Positions 24,695 to 34,022 are shown, numbered from the stretch's first letter. The stretch is DNA of 64,000 nt from Bacillus tuaregi (GCF_900104575.1 NZ_LT629731.1:2492689-2556688); one strand, 5' to 3'. Numbers and translations: made by a program. Notes: generated by a model not told the origin, from the sequence alone.

Positions 24695-25166
24695 ACTGAA
24701 AAATAATCGCTATGATTTCATCTACAGATTTTCCACTTTCTATTTCATACAAACCTGGACGTAATTCATTTGACAGCCCACGTTTTTCAATCTCTTGGGC
24801 GAATTCCCAGCCGTTAGGGATAATCTTCGCCTGCTCAAGAGCATTTCCAACATCAATACTCGTCATTCCCGAGGAGACTGACAGAATTGTACGGTAAATA
24901 ATCTTTTCTTCTCCCGCTTCTTCTTGCTGTTGTTCTGCCGGTTCAGCAGTTGTATATTGATTCCATTCCTCTTCAGTATGAATCACATAGCCTTCTGCGC
25001 CAAGCTTTACTTTCATTTCATCAACAGATAAATCAGCTGAAGCAACCTCTGAATCCACTGATTCGCTACTCTTTACTTCACTTGGACCCAGATAATAGAC
25101 AGCAGCACAGACGCCGGCTGCAACGATAAGCCCCCCGGCAAAGCTGCGTAATGAATTAGATGTCAT
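24693..25166 (-). CDS. membrane-anchored protein with MltG/YceG-like C-terminus
   Basis: About 157 aa. One N-terminal membrane segment (SFAGGLIVAAGVCAAVYYLG) and an acidic linker precede a C-terminal domain, TILSVSSGMTSIDVGNALEQAKIIPNGWEFAQEIEKR... PGLYEIESGKSVDEIIAIIF (in parts). That domain resembles the small LysM-like subdomain at the start of endolytic transglycosylase MltG. The catalytic domain is missing, so it is probably a binding rather than a lytic protein. The start is the ATG at 25166, which overlaps the upstream gene by 11 nt, with AAGGAGG about 10 nt before it. Confidence 0.65.
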   Translation of the reverse strand: MTSNSLRSFAGGLIVAAGVCAAVYYLGPSEVKSSESVDSEVASADLSVDEMKVKLGAEGYVIHTEEEWNQYTTAEPAEQQQEEAGEEKIIYRTILSVSSGMTSIDVGNALEQAKIIPNGWEFAQEIEKRGLSNELRPGLYEIESGKSVDEIIAIIFQ

Positions 25167-25539
25167 TAGCTGCTTTCCCTCCTTCATCCTTCGTTCTTAT
25201 ATATGGGGCAAGTAGTTGCTTTACCTCTTCCATGCTCATTTGCTGTTTCATGGCAATACTATCCAAGGAATACCCACGTCGATGTAGTTCAAGAATCTCG
25301 CGCAATCGTTGTCGATGCGAAGCAGTCCCGATTTCTATTCCTGCCTCCTGCACGGTAATCTCAGCATCAAGTTCAACGTTTCGGATTTGCTGCTGTAATT
25401 TCGTTACTTCATCCATAAATGTAAACGACATCTCTTCAATCTGTTGTTCAATTGCCTTTGAAGAATCCTTCGTTTTCCTAAACGACAATATTAATAAAAT
25501 GATTGCCGCTACAAATAAAATGGCTATTGCCCATTCCAT
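25156..25539 (-). CDS. membrane-anchored coiled-coil protein with HTH-like end
   Basis: 127 aa. It has an N-terminal membrane segment (AIAILFVAAIILLILSF) and a coiled coil of about 50 residues (AIEQQIEEMSFTFMDEVTKLQQQIRNVE). A C-terminal helix-turn-helix-like segment (EILELHRRGYSLDSIAMKQQMSMEEVKQLL) resembles the end of DUF2802-type proteins. GGGAGG is well placed upstream. It forms a two-gene operon with the MltG-like gene. Role unknown; the membrane coiled-coil layout suggests a scaffold. Confidence 0.65.
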   Translation of the reverse strand: MEWAIAILFVAAIILLILSFRKTKDSSKAIEQQIEEMSFTFMDEVTKLQQQIRNVELDAEITVQEAGIEIGTASHRQRLREILELHRRGYSLDSIAMKQQMSMEEVKQLLAPYIRTKDEGGKAANDI

Positions 25540-25810
25540 TTCTATTATCCTCCCTAATTACATTTCTATATCGCCCTATCATATTATACATTGATTAATG
25601 ACATATTTCGATTATAAGCGACAAAATACCTCGATAGTCTCGGTTTTATCAAAATTAAGATTCGTAGAATGAGAATACTTTAGGTCTATAGACTGTGTTA
25701 GATAAACAAAACTTAAGACCTAGTGTATTTTGTGATTTTATTGCCATTATAGCCTAAAAAGTTAAGCTTTCTTTTTACAAACGTGCTTGTACGCCGTTGC
25801 TCTAGCTTTT

Positions 25811-26695
25811 TTAGTCCCGATTGCTACCGTTTATTTCCATTTCCCTTAACATTTCTTCGATGGCAAGTGCAACACCATGTTCATTATTGTTTTTCGTCTG
25901 AAATGGACAAAGCTGCTTTATTTCCGCTGCAGCATTCTCCATTGCTACCGGACGACCTGCCCGTTCAAGCATGCTTTTATCATTTAAATTATCACCAAGT
26001 GCCATAACCTCTTGCAACGGAATCTTCATTGTATTTAACAAATATTCAAGCGCGATACCCTTTTGTGCAAGAGGGTGATTAAATTCAAGATTAATTTCAC
26101 CTGAGGAGGTAATCACAATACCTTGTTTATTACACAATTTTTCATAAGTCTGCCTAAGTCTTTCTTTTTGAAGAGAAAAACTCAGAATTTTATATATTTC
26201 TATGCCCGGAATCGAAAAAATCTCTTCATATCGATTAATGAAGGTAACCTCCTCATCCTGAAAGCGTTGTTCGACACGTGCAAGGATTTCTTCACGTGAA
26301 ATATGAGGATTTGCCGTTTTCATCATATCAATGATGACTTCCATAAAATATTCACGGCTCACCGAAAACACACCATGATTAGTGAAAAACTCTATATACA
26401 TCTCTGCTTCCTGACAAACCATTAGAATGTCATGGCAATCTTTCACACCCAACGCTATATTCCGTATGTTTTCATGATTGCTGTCATAAATTCTTGCACC
26501 ATTTAAGCAAATAATCGGGCTCGAAAGGCCTGCTTCCTGTAACGGATTATGTGCCGCATGATAGGAGCGTCCGGTGACAACAACAAATTTGATGCCACGA
26601 TCAATTGCTTTTTTTATTGCTTCTGCGTTCTCGTTACTCACCTTTCCTTCCTCATTTAATAATGTACCATCTAAATCAGTTGCAATAAGCTTCAT
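25811..26695 (-). CDS. Cof-type HAD-IIB family phosphatase
   Basis: About 294 aa. Motif I DLDGTLLNEEG with the nucleophile Asp is at residues 7-17, motif II is VTGRS, and motif III/IV MALGDNLNDKSMLERAG lies near residue 232. A IIB cap domain in the middle carries substrate specificity. Members hydrolyse sugar phosphates or flavin and pyridoxal phosphates; the substrate cannot be told from sequence. Genes of this type are usually monocistronic. GGAGAG precedes the ATG. Confidence 0.9.
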   Translation of the reverse strand: MKLIATDLDGTLLNEEGKVSNENAEAIKKAIDRGIKFVVVTGRSYHAAHNPLQEAGLSSPIICLNGARIYDSNHENIRNIALGVKDCHDILMVCQEAEMYIEFFTNHGVFSVSREYFMEVIIDMMKTANPHISREEILARVEQRFQDEEVTFINRYEEIFSIPGIEIYKILSFSLQKERLRQTYEKLCNKQGIVITSSGEINLEFNHPLAQKGIALEYLLNTMKIPLQEVMALGDNLNDKSMLERAGRPVAMENAAAEIKQLCPFQTKNNNEHGVALAIEEMLREMEINGSNRD

Positions 26696-26816
26696 TCTCT
26701 CTCCTGCCTTACGATAAAATAGAATTCCTAGCTGCTATTGTAGATAGGAATTCTATTATTATACAATATTTTGTCGTAAGAGTTTACAACACCATTTCCT
26801 TTTATCAGCGATATGA

Positions 26817-26862
26817 AAACAGCCAAAAAAGATCCATTTGCACACGGCTCCTTTTTGGCTGT
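26817..26862 (-). terminator. Rho-independent terminator
   Basis: ACAGCCAAAAA / TTTTTGGCTGT stem with a 22-nt loop, right after the CsgA-like gene. Confidence 0.75.
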
Positions 26863-26872
26863 CGTCCTTCAT

Positions 26873-27127
26873 TTAGATAAGCAGCAGTTCATATACTTCA
26901 TTTAGATGGCGTGCTCTTACATAATCCTTTTCCTGCTGAGAATAATCGATTGCTTCTGTGAGAATTTGATTCAAATATTGACTTTCCTCTTGAGACAATG
27001 CTCGGGCAAAGTTTTCTTCTGAAGCATAATCATGCGAAGAAATCTTATGAAATAGACTTTTCCCAACTGAATCATGTTCTGTATGACCTGACAAAATTTC
27101 CAGCAAATATTCAAGTGATTGGTCCAT
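26873..27127 (-). CDS. csgA: CsgA-like sporulation protein
   Basis: 84 aa, helical and acidic. The spacing of SLEYLLEILSGH, the ALSQEESQYLNQILTEAIDYSQ helix, and the ending ARHLNEVYELLLI match what I recall of B. subtilis CsgA, a sigma-G-dependent acid-soluble spore protein of about 82 aa. The start is the ATG at 27127, with AAGGGGTG about 6 nt upstream. It lies directly downstream of the yteA-like gene, which supports a forespore or late sporulation setting. The assignment is from memory of the C-terminal motif. Confidence 0.55.
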   Translation of the reverse strand: MDQSLEYLLEILSGHTEHDSVGKSLFHKISSHDYASEENFARALSQEESQYLNQILTEAIDYSQQEKDYVRARHLNEVYELLLI

Positions 27128-27150
27128 TGATCTCACCCCTTACCTTATTT

Positions 27151-27921
27151 TCATTCCTCTTCTGTACGCTGATCATTTACATAAGGATCATGTTCATAGG
27201 CAGGCAGGTCACCGAAGGTTGTCATGATTCCTTCTTCATCTAGAGCCTCTTCATATTTTTGATGCTTTTCAGTTGGATAAATGGTAATATTTTTTCCTTC
27301 TATGTCAGTACCAACAAAATTCTCATAATCCTCCACATAACCAACATTCTCATCATAATCTAAAAATGTATCATGATAGCTCTCCGAAGGAAATTCAAAA
27401 TCAGATGGTGTTTCAGAAGTACCCCATTGGGCAACCTCCTGCCAGGAATCCTCTGCATCAAAAGCCACATTTTCATCTTGTCCATCCATCGCAAACTTCC
27501 CGAATGGGGGCATTAATACGCCTTCTTCAATCGGACGATTTGTCGAAATCGTTTGATCTGGACTGTGCTGTTTGCAATATAGAGTGCTTGGCAGAGCTGC
27601 CAATCTTTCAAGCGGAATCTCTTGTTGGCAGGTTAAACATTGTCCATATGAACCATTTTCCATTGCGGTTAGAGCTGCAACAATGTTTTCTAGCTCATAA
27701 TCCTGATGCTGGTGTAAGGCAACATCCTTCTCTCTCTCATAAAGGTCTGTAGCTTCATCAGCAGGATGATTATCATAGCTTGATAATTCCCCCATTGATT
27801 CATGATAATGCCCTTTATTCAAGTCAAACCTATCATTATCTTTCTGGCGTTTATCAATGTCCTCTTTCATCCCTAATAAAGTTGAACGAAATTCAGCTAA
27901 TTGCTGTTGATTAAGTGGCAT
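27151..27921 (-). CDS. yteA: YteA family regulatory protein (DksA/TraR zinc-finger type)
   Basis: 256 aa. An N-terminal helical pair is followed by a DksA/TraR-type zinc-finger region in which CLTCQQEI ... LYCKQH gives a C-x2-C-x18-C-x2-H set. The long acidic C-terminal part (YEDYENFVGTDIEGKNITIY) is characteristic of YteA proteins. Related DksA proteins bind RNA polymerase in its secondary channel; YteA itself is not well characterised. AAAGGG precedes the ATG. It sits 24 nt upstream of the CsgA-like gene on the same strand. Confidence 0.85.
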   Translation of the reverse strand: MPLNQQQLAEFRSTLLGMKEDIDKRQKDNDRFDLNKGHYHESMGELSSYDNHPADEATDLYEREKDVALHQHQDYELENIVAALTAMENGSYGQCLTCQQEIPLERLAALPSTLYCKQHSPDQTISTNRPIEEGVLMPPFGKFAMDGQDENVAFDAEDSWQEVAQWGTSETPSDFEFPSESYHDTFLDYDENVGYVEDYENFVGTDIEGKNITIYPTEKHQKYEEALDEEGIMTTFGDLPAYEHDPYVNDQRTEEE

Positions 27922-28065
27922 TTTATCAACCCTTTTATGTTTATTTACAGTTAGTCAAAGCTAGAGAATCCGCTTACAAATCGACAGCTTTTACATCATT
28001 TAGTTTCCTTTTATCACCCTATTCTTATTCGATTATCCATCATATTTATGGCACTCTTGAATCAT

Positions 28066-28275
28066 TCACTGAACAAGATGAAATCCACATTCCTCGATTT
28101 TCGTTTTAATGTTATCCTGTGATATCTTTTTATCATTGTATTTTATTTTAACCTCCCCATCCTGAACATCAACTAATGCTCTTTCAATTCCGTTCATAAC
28201 CATTAAAGCAGTTTCTAATCTATGAATTGGACACTCCTCTATCGCTTCCTTTACGAATAATGTTAACTCGGCCAA
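28066..28275 (-). CDS. HMA-like domain protein lacking the CxxC metal motif
   Basis: 69 aa, the size and beta-alpha-beta pattern of a heavy-metal-associated domain (CopZ-like): LFVKEAIEECPIHRLETALMVMNGIERALVD, then GEVKIKYNDKKISQDNIKTKIEECGFHLV. The MxCxxC metal loop is replaced by ECPIH, with only one cysteine, plus another at CGFHL, so copper binding as in CopZ is doubtful. It starts at a TTG with AAAGGA about 9 nt upstream. It lies in the sporulation-gene group, but no partner is evident. Confidence 0.65.
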   Translation of the reverse strand: MAELTLFVKEAIEECPIHRLETALMVMNGIERALVDVQDGEVKIKYNDKKISQDNIKTKIEECGFHLVQ

Positions 28276-28304
28276 TCGTCTTCTTCCTTTCTATTTTATA
28301 AATA

Positions 28305-28331
28305 TGAAAAAACACCGCCTTAAACGGTGCT
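28305..28331 (-). terminator. Rho-independent terminator
   Basis: GCACCG / CGGTGT stem with a 7-nt loop followed by TTTTTTC on the minus strand, directly after the 50-aa gene. Confidence 0.8.
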
Positions 28332-28336
28332 GGGAG

Positions 28337-28489
28337 TTAGCTTGGATTGTTTTCATCTAATGCTAAAGTAAATACCTTCGTATATTCTCCAGTATTAATT
28401 TCCTTTTCATTTGCCTCTTGCTGTAAATTGTCTTCTGTATTGATTCCTTCAGCAAGTGTCGGTTCATTCGTTTGTGGTTGTTTTTTCAT
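28337..28489 (-). CDS. small hydrophilic protein, 50 aa
   Basis: Gln/Asn/Glu-rich short protein (MKKQPQTNEPTLAEGINTED to YTKVFTLALDENNPS). The start is the ATG at 28489, with GGGGTGG about 7 nt upstream; a longer open frame upstream contains that site and is less likely. No family recognised. Flanked by sporulation-type genes and closed by its own terminator. Confidence 0.55.
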   Translation of the reverse strand: MKKQPQTNEPTLAEGINTEDNLQQEANEKEINTGEYTKVFTLALDENNPS

Positions 28490-28751
28490 GACCTTCCCAC
28501 CCCTTTCATACCTATCGTCTCCATCGGATTTTCTTTCATTCATCGTTATCGTTGTAAAGTTTCCCCATTTAGAAAGGTTTATGAAAAATTTCAGTTTACC
28601 AAAGAACTTGTCCTTATTTTTTCCTCTCCTTCATATGTATTAATAGGAAAAGCTTTCCTCAATCAAAGACTCTGTTAATCTTGGTTATTGACTTCCGTTC
28701 CAGAGCTAATTCATTACCATATAGGGTTGCATTAAGAAAGGGGTTATACAT

Positions 28752-28787
28752 ATGGGAATATTGAGGAATTCTACATATACAAGATGA
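28752..28787 (+). CDS. 11-codon leader frame overlapping the yitE-like gene
   Basis: MGILRNSTYTR with AAAGGGG 7 nt before its ATG. Its TGA (28785-28787) overlaps the ATG of the YitE-like gene (28784-28786) in an ATGA arrangement. The downstream gene has no good ribosome binding site of its own, so translational coupling through this leader is likely. Confidence 0.45.
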   Translation: MGILRNSTYTR

Positions 28788-29401
28788 GAAGGGGTATATA
28801 CACTTACACAGCACTGCTTTTTGGAGCGACTATCCAAGGCATGTCCATGTCCTTATTTTTATTTCCTCACTCTATTCCATCTGGTGGCGGCGCTGGCATT
28901 GCCATCCTATTAAATCATTGGTTTGGTTTGTCCTTAGGCTTTTCCTTATGGTTGGCAAATATATTCTTTTTATTATTTGCACTAAATTACTTTGGTTTCA
29001 CATGGACAGTCAGGACTATTCTTGCAGTAGCTATCACATCTACAACTGTCAGTATCCTAACCGCTCACCTTCCATTACCACATATCCATATCCTATTTGA
29101 TATTGGAGCCGGAAGTCTATTCTTTGGAATTGGAGTTGGTATCCTTATAAGAGCAGGTGCTTCCAGTGGAGGTATGGCTATTCCAGCTGTTATGATTGCC
29201 TCCTATAAAAAATGGAGTCCTGGTAAAGTCATGCTTGCAATTAACTTCTTCATTTTTGTCTTAACATCGCTTGTAATTGATTATAAAATTGTTTTCTTTG
29301 CAATTATTTGCCAATTCATTTCAACTAATATGATTGACACTATCTATCACCTACCCATACAAAAAATGAAGCTGCTTGCCCCTAGTTGGCGCAAAAGATA
29401 G
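28784..29401 (+). CDS. yitE: short YitT/UPF0750 family membrane protein (YitE-like)
   Basis: 205 aa with five to six membrane segments. IPSGGGAGIAILLNHWFGLS and a second GILIRAGASSGGMAIPAVMI are the paired UPF0750 (DUF161) motifs. Most YitT proteins are about 280 aa with a C-terminal DUF2179 domain; this one lacks it, like B. subtilis YitE (about 206 aa). That gene lies in the sulfolactate-linked yit locus, and here the gene is convergent with cysC of the same locus. Transport function is unproven. Its start appears coupled to an 11-codon leader. Confidence 0.75.
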   Translation: MRRGIYTYTALLFGATIQGMSMSLFLFPHSIPSGGGAGIAILLNHWFGLSLGFSLWLANIFFLLFALNYFGFTWTVRTILAVAITSTTVSILTAHLPLPHIHILFDIGAGSLFFGIGVGILIRAGASSGGMAIPAVMIASYKKWSPGKVMLAINFFIFVLTSLVIDYKIVFFAIICQFISTNMIDTIYHLPIQKMKLLAPSWRKR

Positions 29402-29407
29402 CAGATC

Positions 29408-30007
29408 CTAGGATAAGATCTGCTTTTCCTTCAAATAACTCAATATTCTCTGCACCGATTGTTGAATCGTCATTTCATTGGTATCGATAAAAAGCTCTGG
29501 ATAATCGGGTTTTTCATATGGTGAACTAATACCGGTGAATTGAGGAATCTCTCCTATTCTCGCTCGCCTATATAACCCCTTTGGATCTCGATTTTCACAG
29601 ACCTGAATTGGACAATGAACAAAGACTTCAATAAACTCTCCCTGTTCGAACATCCTTCTTACCAATTGACGATCAGCTCGGAAAGGGGAAATAAAGGCTG
29701 AAGAGACAATAACGCCGCTGTCTACAAATAGCTTTGCCACTTCACCAATGCGGCGAATATTCTCTTTCCGATCATCCTCATCAAAATTTAAATCTCGGTT
29801 TAGGCCATGACGGATATTATCACCGTCTAAAACATAACTTCTAACCTTTTGTTGAAACAAGGCATAATCAACTGCATTTGCCAGGGTCGATTTTCCAGAA
29901 CCTGAAAGTCCAGTAAACCAAAGCACACAGCTTTTATGACCATTTAAATGATAACGGTTTTTCTTTGTAACGGTCATATGATGCCAGGTAATATTATTAG
30001 CTTTCAT
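29408..30007 (-). CDS. cysC: adenylylsulfate kinase (YisZ-like)
   Basis: About 199 aa. It phosphorylates APS to PAPS with ATP in sulfate activation. The P-loop WFTGLSGSGKST lies near residue 30, VLDGDNIRHGLNRDL follows, and the substrate loop is SAFISPFRADR. The start is the ATG at 30007, three codons in, since AAAGGA is 8 nt upstream of it. The stop of sat lies 12 nt upstream, so sat-cysC form one operon, matching yitA and yisZ of B. subtilis. Cytoplasmic. Confidence 0.95.
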   Translation of the reverse strand: MKANNITWHHMTVTKKNRYHLNGHKSCVLWFTGLSGSGKSTLANAVDYALFQQKVRSYVLDGDNIRHGLNRDLNFDEDDRKENIRRIGEVAKLFVDSGVIVSSAFISPFRADRQLVRRMFEQGEFIEVFVHCPIQVCENRDPKGLYRRARIGEIPQFTGISSPYEKPDYPELFIDTNEMTIQQSVQRILSYLKEKQILS

Positions 30008-30019
30008 AACCTTCATCCT

Positions 30020-31168
30020 TTATGATTTTGTATATGCTTTTCTCATACCTTCAATTAAAATTTCCACTACTTCTTTGCGGCTGAATTCTTTAGGCGGATG
30101 CTGTCCGTTTTTCAACATCGCCCTTACAGCTGTCCCTGAGAGGATGATTCGATCTTCCGTTGCATGCGGGCAGGTTTTTTCTGATGCCATATTTTCACAC
30201 TTCTTACAAAAAAAGCTGTGCTCAAAAAATAACGGTTTTATTCCCAACTCTTCTTCCTTAAAATGATGAAAAATATTTTGGGCATCATAAGTTCCATAAT
30301 AATTTCCCACACCAGCATGATCACGACCGACAATAAAATGTGTACAGCCAAAATTTTTCCGGACAATCGCGTGGAAAATAGCTTCTCTCGGGCCTGCATA
30401 CCGCATGGCAGCAGAGAATACTGACATAAATACACGATCTTTCGGATAATAATTCTCGAGCAAAGCCTGGTAGCTCTTCATCCGTATTTCGCTTGGAATA
30501 TCATCAGATTTGGTTTCACCTACCAATGGATTTAAAAATAATCCATCCACCATTTCTAATGCGGTTTTTTGAATATATTCATGGGCTCGATGAATCGGGT
30601 TACGTGTTTGAAATCCAACAACGGTTTTCCAACCCAGTTGATTAAACATTTCCCTTGTTTGAATGGGATCTAAATGATATTGCTTAAATTGGTTATGCTT
30701 AGGCCTTTTCCTTAGGGTAATCGGACCTGCTAAATAAACATCAGGGCGCTCAAATAATTTTTTTACACCTGGATGGTTTAGATCGGTTGTTTGATATACC
30801 TTTTCAGCTTCTACCTTTTTATCTGGAAGGAAGATTTCCTTCACTTTCATTACTCCATAGACAGTCCCATTATGAGTAAGATTTATGGTCTCTCCAACGT
30901 TGAGCTCCATCACTTTCTGTTTATCAACGGCTAATGTAATCGGGATAGACCACGGCAAACCATTGGACAGTCTCATCCTTTGAATAACAGATTCATAATC
31001 CTTTTGCTCCATAAATCCTTCAAGGGGACTGTAGGCTCCATTGGCGATTAACTCCATATCACTTAGCTCCATATTCCCTAATTCAACATTTTTTAGAGAA
31101 GAATCTATTTTCATTAATCGATCGATTCGATTCACTAGCTTACCGCCATGCGGATAATTTTCATACAC
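30020..31168 (-). CDS. sat: sulfate adenylyltransferase (YitA-like)
   Basis: 382 aa, the dissimilatory-type or single-chain ATP sulfurylase that makes APS from sulfate and ATP. Motifs: [21 protein letters not shown] (the HxGH-like nucleotide-binding loop), [20 protein letters not shown], and a CxxC-type pair [11 protein letters not shown] with CPHATEDR. The start is a GTG with GGGGAGG upstream. A promoter-like block at 31237-31265 is nearly identical to one before the phosphosulfolactate synthase gene at 40 kb. Confidence 0.95.
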   Translation of the reverse strand: MYENYPHGGKLVNRIDRLMKIDSSLKNVELGNMELSDMELIANGAYSPLEGFMEQKDYESVIQRMRLSNGLPWSIPITLAVDKQKVMELNVGETINLTHNGTVYGVMKVKEIFLPDKKVEAEKVYQTTDLNHPGVKKLFERPDVYLAGPITLRKRPKHNQFKQYHLDPIQTREMFNQLGWKTVVGFQTRNPIHRAHEYIQKTALEMVDGLFLNPLVGETKSDDIPSEIRMKSYQALLENYYPKDRVFMSVFSAAMRYAGPREAIFHAIVRKNFGCTHFIVGRDHAGVGNYYGTYDAQNIFHHFKEEELGIKPLFFEHSFFCKKCENMASEKTCPHATEDRIILSGTAVRAMLKNGQHPPKEFSRKEVVEILIEGMRKAYTKS

Positions 31169-31236
31169 AGCCTTTTCCTCCCCTAGACGATCATTTTACA
31201 TACAAGCTAAAGTTACATTCGCTTCTAGTCTAAAAC

Positions 31237-31285
31237 TAGAGTATTCAAAAAATGGGTGATTGTGTAGATTATGGGCTTTTTCCTA
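31237..31285 (-). promoter_or_regulatory. sigma-K-like promoter block of sat-cysC
   Basis: On the minus strand TCTACAC, then 15 nt, then GAATACTCTA. This fits the sigma-K pattern AC(16-17)CATAnnnTA with one mismatch (A for the first C). An upstream stretch AAAAGCCYA-AATC is also shared with the block at 40449-40500, with the same element spacing. It lies about 70 nt before the GTG of sat. Confidence 0.5.
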
Positions 31286-31373
31286 CTAAAATTAGGCGTC
31301 TGAATTTGAATAATCACGTGTCACCTATCTAATAATAGAAAAGCTTATTCTTATTGTTGGGGGTGTACTTTCA

Positions 31374-32630
31374 TTGCCAAAGCAAAAACATAAAGGAATG
31401 ACCATTGCTGCAATTGGGTCAATTCCGCTCATTCTGGTTTTAGGGAATTCGATGTTAATTCCCATTCTTCCAAAAATGAAATCAGAATTAGCGTTGTCAC
31501 AATTTCAGACAAGCTTAATCATCAGCGTCTTCTCAATTTCCGCGGCTATCATGATTCCGATCCTAGGTTATTTTTCTGACCGGTTTTCACGTAAAGCAGT
31601 CGTTATACCTGCTCTTATTTTATACGGCAGCGGCGGGATTTTAGCAGGGGCAGCGGCGGCTTGGTTTACTAATGCCTATACGTGGATTCTGGCCGGGAGG
31701 ATTATGCAGGGAATTGGAGCTGCAGGGACTACTTCAATGGCAATGGCTTTAACAGGTGATTTATTTAAGGGAGGAGAGCAAAGCAAGGTACTCGGTTTAG
31801 TCGAAGCATCGAATGGATTTGGAAAGGTTGTCAGTCCCATTATTGGCTCTTTGTTAGCTCTGTTATTTTGGTACGCGGCTTTTTTTGCTTTTCCGATTTT
31901 TTGCCTCATCTCCATTCTGTTAACCATCTTTTTTATTAAAGAAAAGAAAAAGAAAAAGGAACCTCCTGCATTTGGAAAATATGTTAAAAGCCTTGTCTCG
32001 GTTTTCAAAGCAGAGGGGCGCTGGCTGTTTGTAGCTTATTTAGCAGGGGCCACCTGTTTATTTACCTTATTTGGGATCTTATTTTACATCTCCGACATTC
32101 TTGAGAAGGACTATAAAATTGATGGTGTGCTAAAAGGAAGTATATTAGCCATTCCTTTATTATTTATGACCACCACATCCTATATTACCGGCAGTAAAAT
32201 TGGTAAAAATATGAAGTTGATGAAGAAATTAATTGTATTAGGTCTGTTCCTTATGACCGTTTCCTTTGGTGTACTCGTTTTCTTTACAAAGCTCGTTCCC
32301 TTTTTTGCCATATTAGTCATTAGTTCTATTGGAACAGGACTTGCTTTACCATGTATTAACAGCTTCATTACCGGCTCTGTCTCAATGAATCAACGGGGTT
32401 TTGTTACATCTTTATATGGTTCTGTCCGCTTTCTAGGGGTCGCTGTTGGACCACCCATTTACGGGGCTATGATGGAATGGTCCCGTACTGGAATGTTTGT
32501 CTCAACTGCTTCTCTAACCTTCCTAGTTGGTTTATTGTGTATCGCGTTTATACATGTTGGGAAAAAACAGTCTTCCAAGGAAAAGGAAAAAGATAAAGAT
32601 ACATTGTTTGAAAAACTACAGTTTACGTAA
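31374..32630 (+). CDS. yitG: MFS transporter (YitG-like)
   Basis: About 418 aa with 12 membrane segments and the MFS loop motif [15 protein letters not shown]. It is most like the DHA1 drug/metabolite exporters, and B. subtilis YitG is the closest I recall. It starts at a TTG with GGGGGTG 9 nt upstream, divergent from sat. The small gene at 32645 follows in the same operon. In this locus it could export a sulfur compound, but the substrate is unknown. Confidence 0.8.
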   Translation: MPKQKHKGMTIAAIGSIPLILVLGNSMLIPILPKMKSELALSQFQTSLIISVFSISAAIMIPILGYFSDRFSRKAVVIPALILYGSGGILAGAAAAWFTNAYTWILAGRIMQGIGAAGTTSMAMALTGDLFKGGEQSKVLGLVEASNGFGKVVSPIIGSLLALLFWYAAFFAFPIFCLISILLTIFFIKEKKKKKEPPAFGKYVKSLVSVFKAEGRWLFVAYLAGATCLFTLFGILFYISDILEKDYKIDGVLKGSILAIPLLFMTTTSYITGSKIGKNMKLMKKLIVLGLFLMTVSFGVLVFFTKLVPFFAILVISSIGTGLALPCINSFITGSVSMNQRGFVTSLYGSVRFLGVAVGPPIYGAMMEWSRTGMFVSTASLTFLVGLLCIAFIHVGKKQSSKEKEKDKDTLFEKLQFT

Positions 32631-32644
32631 GGAGCTGGAAAAAG

Positions 32645-32938
32645 TTGCAAATCTATTTTTCACCTGAAGTCATGACTCCAGAGTTTCAAGTTCTAAATGT
32701 ATTGGATTCGGCTGAAAAGGCTGTTGGCAATGTAGCATTTTTATTTGATGAGAAAAAACTATATGTCTATGGAATATTGGAAGAAGAGGGCGTAGCAGCG
32801 GATTTTAAAGATTTAGTGACACCATATATTAAAGGTCTTGCGAAGGCAAAACCCGATTTAGATATTCTTTCCTGTCTCTATGTAGGCTGTAAACAAATTA
32901 AGCTGAATGAAGAAAAAGAAAATGAGAAAGAGAAATAA
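32645..32938 (+). CDS. small hypothetical protein downstream of yitG-like gene
   Basis: 97 aa, TTG start with AAGGAG 10 nt upstream, 14 nt after the MFS gene, so co-transcribed. It has an alpha/beta pattern (MQIYFSPEVMTPEFQVLNVL, KKLYVYGILEEEGVAADFKD, LDILSCLYVGCKQI) and a Glu/Lys-rich end. I cannot name the family; the ILSCLYVGCKQ segment with two cysteines may be its most informative feature. A terminator follows. Confidence 0.6.
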   Translation: MQIYFSPEVMTPEFQVLNVLDSAEKAVGNVAFLFDEKKLYVYGILEEEGVAADFKDLVTPYIKGLAKAKPDLDILSCLYVGCKQIKLNEEKENEKEK

Positions 32939-32974
32939 CCTGTACTCAGCAAACAATAACACAGTATGATGCAA

Positions 32975-33001
32975 GTCCAGCCGGGAATGGCTGGGCTTTT
33001 T
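32975..33001 (+). terminator. Rho-independent terminator
   Basis: CCAGCC / GGCTGG stem with a GGGAAT loop, then GCTTTTT, ending the yitG-like operon. Confidence 0.85.
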
Positions 33002-33091
33002 CTATATCCTATTTCAAGAAACAAGGTGTCACAAGGCAAATCCCTAGAACATAAATTGAGTATATAATTTTTGTTTGGAGAGTGCTTCTTG

Positions 33092-33856
33092 ATGAGTATA
33101 GCGATTATTGTGATGGGCCTATTAGTAGGTTTTCTAGTTGGTCTGACCGGTGTTGGAGGAGCTGCCTTGTTAACACCGGTATTAATACTTCTAGGCATTA
33201 ATCCTACAGTTGCAGTTGGAACGGACCTGGCTTATAATTCGATAACGAAATTTTTTGGTTCTGTTCAGCATTGGCGGCAAAAAACGATTAATGTACGTTT
33301 AGTTAAATATCTTGCCATCGGCAGCATCCCTAGCGCTGCCTGCGCAGTCGGTCTGCTCCATTTGTTTGATACCTTTTTTCATAATCAAGAGGAAATTATC
33401 AAACATGCTTTAGGTTATGTATTGATTCTAGTTGCTTTAACAACTCTGATCAAAACCTTTATGAATGACAAATATCAAATCAATTCTGTCCAGATGAAAT
33501 CACTATCTGAAAAAAAAGCCTTAACCATCACGATAGGGGCTGTCTTAGGATTTATTGTTGGCTTAACCTCCATTGGCTCTGGCTCATTATTTGCCTTAGT
33601 CATGATCTTTCTCTACAGGCTGACTCCTGCTGAACTGGTTGGGACTGATATTGCCCATGCCTTCCTATTGGTAACCGTAGCCGGACTATTACATGCTGGT
33701 ATAGGAAATGTAGATTACCTGTTAATGTTTAATCTCCTGCTCGGTTCGATTCCAGGCGTCATCCTGGGTAGTACTCTTTCCTCCAAATTACCAGCAAAAC
33801 CTTTACGAGCAATCCTGGCTTTAATGATCCTCATTAGCGGATTTAAGCTGATTTAA
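33092..33856 (+). CDS. TauE/SafE family sulfite/organosulfonate exporter-like protein
   Basis: About 254 aa with eight hydrophobic segments in two repeats. Each carries the family glycine motif: LVGFLVGLTGVGGAALLTPVL at the start and VLGFIVGLTSIGSGSLFALV in the middle. The family exports sulfite, taurine-derived or other sulfonates. Its place between sat/cysC and cysH/comA suggests it moves sulfite or sulfolactate, for example from mother cell toward the forespore; that is inference. The start is the ATG at 33092, about 10 nt after GGAGAG. Confidence 0.8.
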   Translation: MSIAIIVMGLLVGFLVGLTGVGGAALLTPVLILLGINPTVAVGTDLAYNSITKFFGSVQHWRQKTINVRLVKYLAIGSIPSAACAVGLLHLFDTFFHNQEEIIKHALGYVLILVALTTLIKTFMNDKYQINSVQMKSLSEKKALTITIGAVLGFIVGLTSIGSGSLFALVMIFLYRLTPAELVGTDIAHAFLLVTVAGLLHAGIGNVDYLLMFNLLLGSIPGVILGSTLSSKLPAKPLRAILALMILISGFKLI

Positions 33857-34022
33857 GCTGAGAATTCCTTGTGAAATGGATAACTTCTATTATTGAAACT
33901 TTTGCCACTTTTTTAAAAAAAGAGAAATGCTTGTAGATAGTATGATTTTTCCTACTAATGTCTATCATGAAAGTAGCCACCAAAAATGGGAAAATAAGAA
34001 GAGGTTGTTTTTGAGGTGAATT

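Noticed and set aside
31169-31373. SAM riboswitch (S-box) or T-box upstream of sat
   Set aside because: The region is short, lacks a terminator/antiterminator pair and the conserved S-box or T-box segments; only the promoter block is supported.
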